Source of the DNA: Solirubrobacteraceae bacterium
GTDB taxonomy: Bacteria > Actinomycetota > Thermoleophilia > Solirubrobacterales > Solirubrobacteraceae
Reading direction: 5' to 3'
Assembly: GCA_030690545.1 (NCBI GenBank)
Contig: JAUYGN010000079.1
Location: 1-39,385 of the forward strand
DNA length: 39,385 bases
Part shown: positions 33,958 to 39,385 of the stretch, piece by piece
Position numbering within the stretch: position 1 is the stretch's first letter
How the letters are laid out: each line of letters opens with the position of its first letter
Made by a program: the position numbers and the translations under genes
The notes under the pieces: generated by a model
Seen by the model: only the letters and a program-made list of their open reading frames with translations
Databases searched by the model: none
What the model was told of the DNA's origin: nothing

Positions 33958-34970
33958 GTCATCCGTGCCAGGACGTCGCCGGCGGCGAGCGCGGCGGCGA
34001 AGAACAGCGGGTCGTCGCGGCCCATCGATCGTGTCGGCAGCCCGGTCGCCGCGTACCCGTCGAGATCGGTCACCAGCACGCGCCAGTCATGGCGCGCGTC
34101 AGCGGGTCGCTCGCCCGCGGGGAGCGCCACCACGACCGGCGCGAGCAGCAGGTCGAGCACGGTGCGCGTGTGGTGGCTGAGCCCGCGGTGGCGTGGGCGA
34201 CCGTCGGTCGAGGACATCCGCGCGACGAGCAGCGTCGGGCTGCCCAGCGCGAGCGCGGTGTGCGCGCTGTCGAGTGCCTGCAGACCGCCGTGGCCGAGCG
34301 CCGAGCCGGAGCCGAGGATGCCCGGTCCGGGACCCACGACGGCAGCGTCCCAGCCGCGCTCGGCGAGCCCGTGATGCAGGGCGGCGGCGGTCGTGATCGC
34401 CTCGCCGTCGGCCCCTCCGAAGGCCGGCCCGGCGGTCAGGTGCCCGGCCAGCCGGCCGGACTCGCGCAGCTCGTGCACGACGCAGGAGTGCCCGCCCGGC
34501 AGCGCGCCGCCGGCGGTCTGCACGTAGCCGAGCCGGCCGCCCCCGCCGGTCGCCTGCGCGAACGCCCATGCCAGCGGCGCGAGCTGGCCGTGCAGCGCGA
34601 GCACGGCGGTCGGCGCGCGCAGGGGGAGCGCGGGCGCGGGCGGGATGGCGTCCGCGGCGCCCTCCTCCACGGGCAGCACGGCGTGCTGCAGGCTCGTGTA
34701 GTTGAGCTTCATCACATGCGCCCCCGGCGTCCCGTCACCGTCGAGGCCGCGCGTGAGGTTGACGTGGACGATGTCCGCGCCGCCCGAGCCCAGCCCGAGC
34801 TCTACGGCCTCGACGTTGACGATCAGCTCGTCGCCCGGCTGGGCCGGACCGACGAGCCCGACGTCGGCGATCGCCGTGCGCCGCTCGCCGCCGACCTCGA
34901 CCGACAGGCGCTGCTCGACCGCGTCCTGCGGGCCCGCGACGAGGACCGTCGCGCGCCTCAGGCGGAGCAT
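33954..34970 (-). CDS. DUF3866-family protein
   Basis: This 338-residue protein has Gly-rich loops (TAGGALPGGHSC, VGPGPGILGSGSALGHGG), a GLSHHTRTVLDLLLAP segment and HDWRVL, known in the uncharacterised DUF3866 family of Firmicutes and Actinobacteria. These genes often lie before Nudix and xerD genes, as here. It overlaps the peptidase stop by 13 bases. The reaction is unknown. Confidence 0.85.
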   Translation of the reverse strand: MLRLRRATVLVAGPQDAVEQRLSVEVGGERRTAIADVGLVGPAQPGDELIVNVEAVELGLGSGGADIVHVNLTRGLDGDGTPGAHVMKLNYTSLQHAVLPVEEGAADAIPPAPALPLRAPTAVLALHGQLAPLAWAFAQATGGGGRLGYVQTAGGALPGGHSCVVHELRESGRLAGHLTAGPAFGGADGEAITTAAALHHGLAERGWDAAVVGPGPGILGSGSALGHGGLQALDSAHTALALGSPTLLVARMSSTDGRPRHRGLSHHTRTVLDLLLAPVVVALPAGERPADARHDWRVLVTDLDGYAATGLPTRSMGRDDPLFFAAALAAGDVLARMT

Positions 34971-36094
34971 GCGTCCAGCAGCGCGTAGGCGACGTCGAGC
35001 ATGCCCTCGAGCGCGCCGATGCTGACGCGCTCGCCGGGCTCGTGGTTGCGCTCCGTGCCGTTGGCGAGGTTCGTGCACGGAAGGCCCGCCGCCTCGAACG
35101 CGTTGGCGTCCGACCCCCCGCCCGTCGAGCGCCGCGCCGGCGCGTAGCCGCAGGCGCGCAGCGCCTCCTCGGCGGCGAGCACGGCGGGCGCGCTCGGCGC
35201 GTGGCTGTAGCCCTCGAACAGGCGCTGCGTGACGACGTCGACGTCGCAGAAGCAGGCCGGCGTGTTGGCGGCATCGTGGATCTGGCCGATGATCTCGGCG
35301 ACGGTGGCGTCGGCATCGGCGGGGTCCAGCGAGCGCACCTCCCCGACGATCCTGCAGCGGCCCGCGACGATGTTCGTGGCGCCGCGCTGACCGCCCTCGA
35401 TCGAGCCGACGTTGGCTGTCGTCTGCTCGTCGATCCGCCCCAGCGCCATCGCGCCGATCGCCCGCGCCGCGGCCTCGATCGCGCTGCGCCCGTCCTGCGG
35501 GCGGATGCCGGCGTGCGCCGGCGCGCCCCGGAAGTCGGCCTCGAAGCGGTAGTAGGTCGGCGACGCGACGATGATCTCGCCGATCGGCGACGCGTGATCG
35601 AAGACGTAGCCCCAGTCGCTGCGCAGCGAGCCGACGTCGAACGCCTTCGCGCCGGCGAGCGCGTTCTCCTCGCTGACGGTGAACAGCAGCTCGAGGCCGA
35701 CCGGAGAGCCTTCGATCGCGCAGCGCCGCGCGAGCTCGAGCAGCACCGCGACGGCCGCCTTGTTGTCGGCGCCGAGGATCGTGTCGCCGGCGCTGACCCA
35801 GCCGCCGTCGCGTACGACCGGCTCGATGACGCCGGGCTCGGGCACCGTGTCGAGGTGGGCGCAGAGCAGGATCGTGCGCTGGCCGCGGCCCGGGATGCGG
35901 GCGAGCAGGTTGCCGCACTCGGCACCCGCCTCGAGCGCCGCGCCGTCCTCCTCGACGTCGAGTCCGATCGCGCGCAGCTCGCGCGCGACCGCCTCGGCGC
36001 AGGCGCGCTCGGAGCCGAACGGGCTCGGGATCGCGCACAGGCGCGCGAACGTCTCGTTCAGGCGGCGGCGCTCGACGTCGGAGGCGGGTCGCAT
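34958..36094 (-). CDS. M20-family metallopeptidase (PepT/DapE-like)
   Basis: This 378-residue zinc peptidase hydrolyses short peptides or N-acyl amino acids. Metal ligands are in LLCAHLDTVPEPG (His, Asp), GADNKAA (Asp), the catalytic Glu pair in TVSEENALAG, Asp in VFDHAS, and His in RNHEPGERV. The dimerisation domain inserts at about 180-290. ATG 36094 is chosen by a CAGACT box eight bases before it; a longer frame upstream is not needed. Confidence 0.9.
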   Translation of the reverse strand: MRPASDVERRRLNETFARLCAIPSPFGSERACAEAVARELRAIGLDVEEDGAALEAGAECGNLLARIPGRGQRTILLCAHLDTVPEPGVIEPVVRDGGWVSAGDTILGADNKAAVAVLLELARRCAIEGSPVGLELLFTVSEENALAGAKAFDVGSLRSDWGYVFDHASPIGEIIVASPTYYRFEADFRGAPAHAGIRPQDGRSAIEAAARAIGAMALGRIDEQTTANVGSIEGGQRGATNIVAGRCRIVGEVRSLDPADADATVAEIIGQIHDAANTPACFCDVDVVTQRLFEGYSHAPSAPAVLAAEEALRACGYAPARRSTGGGSDANAFEAAGLPCTNLANGTERNHEPGERVSIGALEGMLDVAYALLDACSA

Positions 36095-36102
36095 CGGGGT
36101 GC

Positions 36103-36108
36103 AGTCTG
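36103..36108 (-). promoter_or_regulatory. -10 box (CAGACT) of the peptidase-xerD operon
   Basis: CAGACT, differing from TANNNT by the first base, then eight bases to ATG 36094. It is the best promoter candidate for the whole operon down to mutM. Confidence 0.4.
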
Positions 36109-36180
36109 ACGGGCGCGACGAGGGGGCGAACTTCGGGTGCCCCGGCCCCTGTAGAGGTATGAGCACACGATCCCTGACGG

Positions 36181-36186
36181 TAGGCT
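36181..36186 (+). promoter_or_regulatory. -10 box (TAGGCT) of the Uma2 pseudogene
   Basis: TAGGCT, nine bases, GTG 36196; the promoter persists though the gene is broken. Confidence 0.5.
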
Positions 36187-36195
36187 GACGACGTC

Positions 36196-36735
36196 GTGGC
36201 GTCACAGACCGTCGCTCCACGCCGCTTCTCGCTCGAGGACGTCGAGGCGATGGTCGCCGCCGGCATCCTCTCCCCGGAGGCCCGCCTCGAGCTCATCGAC
36301 GGGGTCCTGTTCGAGATGAGCCCGTCCGGACCGCAGCACGGTGGAGCCGTCGAATGGCTCACCAAGCACTTCGTGCTGGCTGCGCGGGGCGCGTACCGCG
36401 TCCGCGTGCGGGACACGTTCCTCATCGACGACGGCAGCGGTTTCGTGGTGCCCGATCTCATGGCGATCGAGTCGCTCCCCCGCGACCAGTTGCCCGACAG
36501 CGCGCTGCTCGTTGTCGAGGTCGCGTACAGCAGCCACGCGCAAGGCGTCGATCTACGCGCGCGCCGGCGTGCGGGAGTACTGGATCGTGGACGTCGACGA
36601 CGACGAGGTACATGCGCATCGCGAGCCGCGCGGAGACAGCTACGCGCGCATCACGCGCCACGCGCCCGGCGACGTCATCGAGCCGCTGCTCGGCGCGCCA
36701 GCGGTCGACGTCGCAGCGCTGCGAGGAACTGCGCC
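36196..36735 (+). pseudogene. Uma2-family endonuclease (DUF820), frameshifted
   Basis: The first frame gives EDVEAMVAAGIL, LIDGVLFEMSPSGPQHGG and IDDGSGFVVPDLM, up to LLVVEVAYSSHA, all Uma2 landmarks, with the PD-(D/E)xK core residues. At about 36540 it shifts: the next frame reads KASIYARAGVREYWIVDVDDDEV, the usual continuation. The spacing between SS and KAS is about five residues short of the family, so a small deletion that also broke the frame fits. Uma2 proteins are putative PD-(D/E)xK nucleases, multiplied in actinobacteria and cyanobacteria. The tail after 36725 is out of frame with the HTH remnant that follows. Confidence 0.8.
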
Positions 36736-36933
36736 GCGCTCAGCGCGCTCGAGTGCGCCGAGGCCACCAGCGAGAAACGCCGTCAGGAACGCGACCGGCT
36801 CGTCGGCGCCGCCCTCGACGACCACTGGACCCAAGCACGGGTCGCGCGCGCCCTCGGACTCACCCGCGCCCGCGTCGGCCAACTCGTCGCCCGCATCCGC
36901 CGCACACCCGACGCGACCGCCCAGGCACATTGA
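36736..36933 (+). pseudogene. HTH-protein remnant
   Basis: In a different frame from the end of the Uma2 gene, about 60 residues read ECAEATSEKRRQERDRLVGA and then DDHWTQARVARALGLTRARV and GQLVARIRR, a clear helix-turn-helix of the sigma region 4/antitoxin type, ending at TGA 36931. No start codon or promoter lies before it in frame, so it is a truncated gene tail or a fused remnant. It probably encoded a small DNA-binding regulator. Confidence 0.55.
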
Positions 36934-36939
36934 ACCCCT

Positions 36940-37072
36940 TGTCCTCCCGTGCGCCGGGAGACCGTTGGGGCACGGCGGTTCGCCGACGCCGCCGCCTCTG
37001 CTCACCGGGGCCCGGGAACAACGGAGCCCCAGGGGGATCACCGCCGAAACGGGAGAGCCTTACCTGGGGCAT
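36940..37072 (+). ncRNA. structured GC-rich element upstream of the Abi_2 gene (candidate abiF-type RNA)
   Basis: Between the HTH remnant and the Abi gene no frame codes. The bases instead form a set of stems: CTCCCG/CGGGAG (36944-36949, 36955-36960), CGGCG/CGCCG (36973-36977, 36981-36985), GGGGC/GCCCC (37007-37011, 37026-37030), and a perfect 8-base GCCCCAGG (37026-37033) with CCTGGGGC (37063-37070). The last two compete for the same GCCCC, as in a switch or alternative fold. Some AbiF/Abi_2 genes are preceded by a conserved RNA (abiF motif), proposed as antitoxin. The position fits; the strand and identity are uncertain, and no promoter for it is sure. Confidence 0.4.
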
Positions 37073-37101
37073 ACACCAGTCATTGTAGCGCCGCGCGCAC
37101 G

Positions 37102-37107
37102 GATAAT
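37102..37107 (+). promoter_or_regulatory. -10 box (GATAAT) of the Abi_2 pseudogene
   Basis: GATAAT, nine bases, GTG at 37117. The box lies right behind the structured element, in a small AT-richer patch. Confidence 0.45.
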
Positions 37108-37116
37108 CGACCGATC

Positions 37117-37754
37117 GTGAAGCCGACCGACGCGACCCGATGGATCACCGACCCCCGCTTCACCCCGTACCTGGCCCAGGCCGGCGGCGATCACAAGACC
37201 GCCGTCCAGCTCTACGTATGGAACTCCCGGATCTCGGCCGCGATGTTCGAGACCCTGCACCACGTCGAGGTGCTCGTGCGCAACGCCATCGACGCGCAGT
37301 TCACGCCGCTGGACCCCTCCGCCGCGCCGCGCACGACATGGCTCGAGGACGCCTCGATCCTCCACCCACCGCTCTTGCGCGCGTACGCGAGACCATCGGG
37401 AGGATCACCCGCGAGCACCACATCCCCACCCGCGGCCGCGTCGTCGCGGGCCTGTCATTCGGATTCTGGCGCGCGCTCTTCGACAAGAGGTACGAACCCC
37501 TCTGAGTCTCCCACCTGCACCGGGCCTTCCCCCACGGCACCGGCACCCGCCGCGAGATCGCCGCACTGATGTCCCATCTCCTCCCGTTCCGCAACCGCCT
37601 CGCGCACCACGAGACGATCATCCGCCGGCCGATCGCACGCCACCGCGACGCGATGCTCGACCTCGCCCGCCTCGTCGACCCCAACGCACGCGACTGGATC
37701 GCCGCCGTCTCACGGATCGATGACGTCCTCGCCCAACACCCGACCCCGTACTGA
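37117..37754 (+). pseudogene. Abi_2/AbiF-like abortive-infection protein with frameshift and premature stop
   Basis: The frame starting at GTG 37117 reads DPRFTPYLAQAGGDHKTAVQ and LYVWNSRISAAMFETLHHVE and VLVRNAIDAQF, as in Abi_2 proteins. At about 37375 one base is missing, and the next frame gives RVRETIGRITREHHIP and LSFGFWRALFDKRYEPL. At 37503 this frame has TGA where relatives have Trp, and then continues in the same frame with SHLHRAFPHG, LLPFRNRLAHHETII and the C-terminus. RNRLAH is the HEPN R-x4-H motif, expected to be an RNase site. Two independent lesions make it a dead toxin. It follows the structured RNA element. Confidence 0.8.
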
Positions 37755-37962
37755 CCGCGGCTCAGCCACACCGCCGCCTCCCGCCGGCAGAGCGCGGGAC
37801 CAGTCGTTCGCCGCGCGGCGACCACGGGTACATTGCGGCGCATGCGCTCTCTTCTGCGTCCCCCGGCTGCGGTACTGCGATACGTCGCGCGGCTGCTCCC
37901 GATCGGGTCGTCCAACCACCCCTCGGAGGCATCGCGCGCTTCGCGTTCCGCGGGAACGTCGG
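37755..37962 (+). other. 208-base gap between the Abi_2 pseudogene and zinc-ribbon remnant
   Basis: A TACATT -10 box (37829-37834) lies seven bases before an ATG at 37842; the frame from there is low-complexity (Arg/Pro/Ser) and resembles nothing. No other element is seen. Confidence 0.4.
37829..37834 (+). promoter_or_regulatory. -10 box (TACATT) before ATG 37842
   Basis: TACATT, seven bases, ATG. It may have been the promoter of the zinc-ribbon gene. Confidence 0.35.
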
Positions 37963-38116
37963 GTGAGCGGCGCGGCCACGACGAAGCCTGCGGCGGCGAA
38001 GACCGAACCATCAGCCGGCGTCGAGGCGCAAACGCTGTGGTGCGAGCCCGGCGCCCACGAGTGGCAACGCCCATCCGCCCGGCCGCAAGCCACGCGCGTG
38101 CCCCACGCACGCCTGA
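37963..38116 (+). pseudogene. small zinc-ribbon protein, frameshifted
   Basis: From GTG 37963 the frame reads through to QTLWCEPGAHEWQRPSAR, then a shift (about 38090) into RKPRACPTHA and TGA. Joined, this makes a C-x4-H...C-x2-H zinc site with the usual W-x-R and GR-x-PR spacing. A two-base loss in a G-run or one extra base would cause it. The pattern is seen in small mobile-element or phage-type proteins, but I do not know a function. Confidence 0.4.
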
Positions 38117-38277
38117 GCGCACCCGCCAGCCGCAAACGCCGCCCCTCCTAGCAAGCCCGGCGTGCGTCCTCCGAGTACGACGGGCCTGACCAAGTCCTCA
38201 CGATGAGGGCGCCGCGAGAAGACGGTCACCGCAGACAGGAGTGACGCCGTCAACCCGAAGTGACCGTCGGAGCATGC
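38117..38277. other. 161-base gap with a repeated GTGAC dyad
   Basis: No coding frame. GACGGTCAC (38221-38229) is inverted at GTGACCGTC (38260-38268), and GTGAC recurs at 38241. It precedes the TAGCCT box. Confidence 0.5.
38221..38268. promoter_or_regulatory. candidate operator upstream of CBS-nhaA
   Basis: A perfect nine-base inverted repeat (GACGGTCAC/GTGACCGTC) with 30 bases between, plus a further GTGACGCCGTC copy (38241-38251). The array ends ten bases before the -10 box, covering the -35 region, where a regulator would act. Confidence 0.45.
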
Positions 38278-38283
38278 TAGCCT
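38278..38283 (+). promoter_or_regulatory. -10 box (TAGCCT) of CBS-nhaA
   Basis: The TAGCCT box is followed by a folded leader, not by a start codon, unlike the other boxes here. Confidence 0.5.
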
Positions 38284-38436
38284 CGTTGGCGGTGTGCCGG
38301 GAAGCCTGGTCGGCGATCTGTTCGTCGACCCCTTTCGTGGAGGCTTCCTGGTATCCCTGTCGCGTCTCGCCCCGACCGTCGCTGTTGCCGGTCAAGGCCC
38401 ATCCGTTCGACGTTGTCCGTCCTGTCTGGGGCGTGC
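38284..38436 (+). promoter_or_regulatory. structured leader RNA before CBS-nhaA (possible riboswitch)
   Basis: A 13-base stem TGCCGGGAAGCCT (38295-38307) with AGGCTTCCTGGTA (38341-38353), including G-U pairs, encloses a nine-base hairpin GGTCGGCGA/TCGTCGACC (38308-38316, 38322-38330), and a third GACCG/CGGTC (38374-38378, 38389-38393) lies further down. Leaders before nhaA are known Li+ or Na+ riboswitches in some phyla; I do not recognise one of those consensus patterns here. Confidence 0.45.
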
Positions 38437-38895
38437 GTGATAGCCGTGTCGGTCGGGGATCTCGTTGTGCGCGATGCGCCGACGATCGATGTCTCGGACT
38501 GCGTCGAGCATGCGGTGCGGGTGCTCGTGGCGAGTGGGCTGCCGGCGGTGGCCGTGGTCGACGCGAACGACCGGTCCGTGGGGACGTTCGGCGAGCGCGA
38601 GTGCCTCGCGGCGATGCTTCCCGGCTGGGTCGATCTGCTCTCGGGCGCCGCGTTCGTGCCGCGCGACCCGCAGCACCCCCTCGCCCTCGACCAGAGCTGC
38701 CGCGCGGAGCCGGTCGCCGCGTACATGAACCCGGAGGACGTCGGGGCGGGGCCGGGGTGCTCGGACCTTCAGATCGCTGAGACGTTCCTGCACCACCCGG
38801 GCCTGATCCTCCCGGTCGTGGATCGCGACGGCGTCCGCGGCGTCGTCACCCGCTCCGACTTCGTCCACGCCGTCGCCCGCCGATTCCTTGGCTGA
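38437..38895 (+). CDS. CBS-domain protein
   Basis: This protein of about 152 residues has two CBS motifs (VSVGDLVVRDAPTIDVSDCVE; later LILPVVDRDGVRGVVTRSDFVHAV). CBS pairs bind adenosine nucleotides or S-adenosyl compounds and gate partners. GTG 38437 is a guess; GTG 38446 and TTG 38413 also fit. It overlaps nhaA by eight bases, so the two are coupled, and it may control or be controlled with the antiporter. Confidence 0.75.
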   Translation: MIAVSVGDLVVRDAPTIDVSDCVEHAVRVLVASGLPAVAVVDANDRSVGTFGERECLAAMLPGWVDLLSGAAFVPRDPQHPLALDQSCRAEPVAAYMNPEDVGAGPGCSDLQIAETFLHHPGLILPVVDRDGVRGVVTRSDFVHAVARRFLG

Positions 38896-39385
38896 CCCGG
38901 CACCGCCCGGGCCCGGCCACCGCTGGCGCGTGCGGCGGGGGCTCGGGGCGGCGTTGGAGTTCATCCGCAACGAGACCGTTGGTGGCGCGATCCTGCTCGT
39001 GGCGGCGGTCGTCGCGGTCGTCTGGGCAAACGTCGGCGACGGCTACGAGGCGCTGTGGACGACGGAGCTGACGATCGGCGCGGGGCCAGCGGCGATCACC
39101 GAGGACCTGCGCCACTGGGTCAACGACGGGCTCATGGTCCTGTTCTTCTTCGTCGTGGCCTTGGAGGTCAAGCGCGAACTCGTCGTCGGCGAGCTCACCG
39201 ACCGCCGTGCGGCGGTCGTCCCCGTGCTCGGCGCCGTCGGCGGCGTGGCGGTGCCCGCCGTGGTCTTCCTCGTGGTGACCGGCACGTTGGGCGATGGCGA
39301 GGCGACCCGCGGCTGGGCGATTCCCGCCGCGACCGATATCGCGTTTGCGGTCGGGGTCCTGGCGCTTCTCAGCCGCTGGGTGCCC
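38888..39385 (+). CDS. nhaA: Na+/H+ antiporter NhaA, right-truncated
   Basis: The first 166 residues of NhaA, running off the right edge. ETVGGAILLVAAVVAVVWAN (helix 1), LRHWVNDGLMVLFFFVVALEVKREL (helix 2 with the Glu78-Val-Lys region), and AATDIAFAVGVLALLS, where the transport Asp pair begins (only the first Asp is seen), identify it. It expels Na+ or Li+ in exchange for protons. TTG 38888 overlaps the CBS stop; GTG 38930 is an alternative. Confidence 0.92.
   Translation, partial: MADPAPPGPGHRWRVRRGLGAALEFIRNETVGGAILLVAAVVAVVWANVGDGYEALWTTELTIGAGPAAITEDLRHWVNDGLMVLFFFVVALEVKRELVVGELTDRRAAVVPVLGAVGGVAVPAVVFLVVTGTLGDGEATRGWAIPAATDIAFAVGVLALLSRWVP

Noticed and set aside
37842-38189. A plus-strand ORF beginning at ATG after TACATT
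   Set aside because: Promoter-like start is good, but the product is Arg/Pro/Ser low-complexity and runs through the zinc-ribbon remnant in another frame.
38291-38310. Cobalamin or fluoride riboswitch before CBS-nhaA
   Set aside because: The GGGAAGCC segment resembles part of the cobalamin box but the rest is missing, and the GGNGAUGG fluoride core is absent.

Overview
The window is very GC-rich, with almost every third codon position G or C. It carries actinobacterial hallmarks: an F420-type luciferase-like monooxygenase, a CHC2 primase next to a dGTPase, and many genes whose start codon lies 6-10 bases after a TANNNT -10 box, so the mRNAs are probably leaderless. GC content, gene style and the unusual small proteins suggest a soil actinobacterium of the Thermoleophilia (Solirubrobacterales-like). 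That assignment is inference. Most of the window is ordinary chromosome.

Layout. 1-3.9 kb: the end of a membrane protein, a WcaL-like glycosyltransferase, a membrane protein that joins a sigma-factor-like region to a zinc anti-sigma-like motif, and a short remnant of bifunctional proline dehydrogenase PutA whose middle is gone. 4-7.4 kb: pdxST (vitamin B6), then a two-gene module with a frameshifted HEPN protein and an unknown partner, then an RpiR regulator. 7.6-15.5 kb: lipoproteins, tRNA-Met, a CPBP protease whose 3' end lies antisense inside that tRNA, an SDR/LLM/UGT group, tRNA-Asn and an L,D-transpeptidase. 15.7-18.6 kb: a secreted protein with four tandem 125-residue repeats. 19-21.9 kb: dgt-dnaG. 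22-26.7 kb: a quinone-oxidoreductase-like enzyme, then an ABC transporter divergent from a two-component system. 26.7-32.4 kb: ppdK, recO, three tandem glutaredoxins, mutM and a lipoprotein. 32.4-36.1 kb: a peptidase-DUF3866-Nudix-xerD operon.

From 36.2 to 38.1 kb the window changes to a decayed accessory island: a broken Uma2 nuclease, an HTH remnant, a structured GC-rich element directly upstream of a broken Abi_2/AbiF-like gene, and a broken zinc-ribbon gene. Housekeeping genes on both sides are intact, so the breaks look biological rather than general sequencing noise. After it come a structured leader RNA and a CBS-domain gene overlapping the start of nhaA, which runs off the right edge.

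Most interesting points: the paired RNA element plus Abi_2 gene (a possible RNA-antitoxin/HEPN-toxin relic), the HEPN module at 5.6-6.5 kb, the in-frame putA deletion, the folded leader with a dyad operator ahead of CBS-nhaA, the triple glutaredoxin array and the dense set of leaderless promoters.
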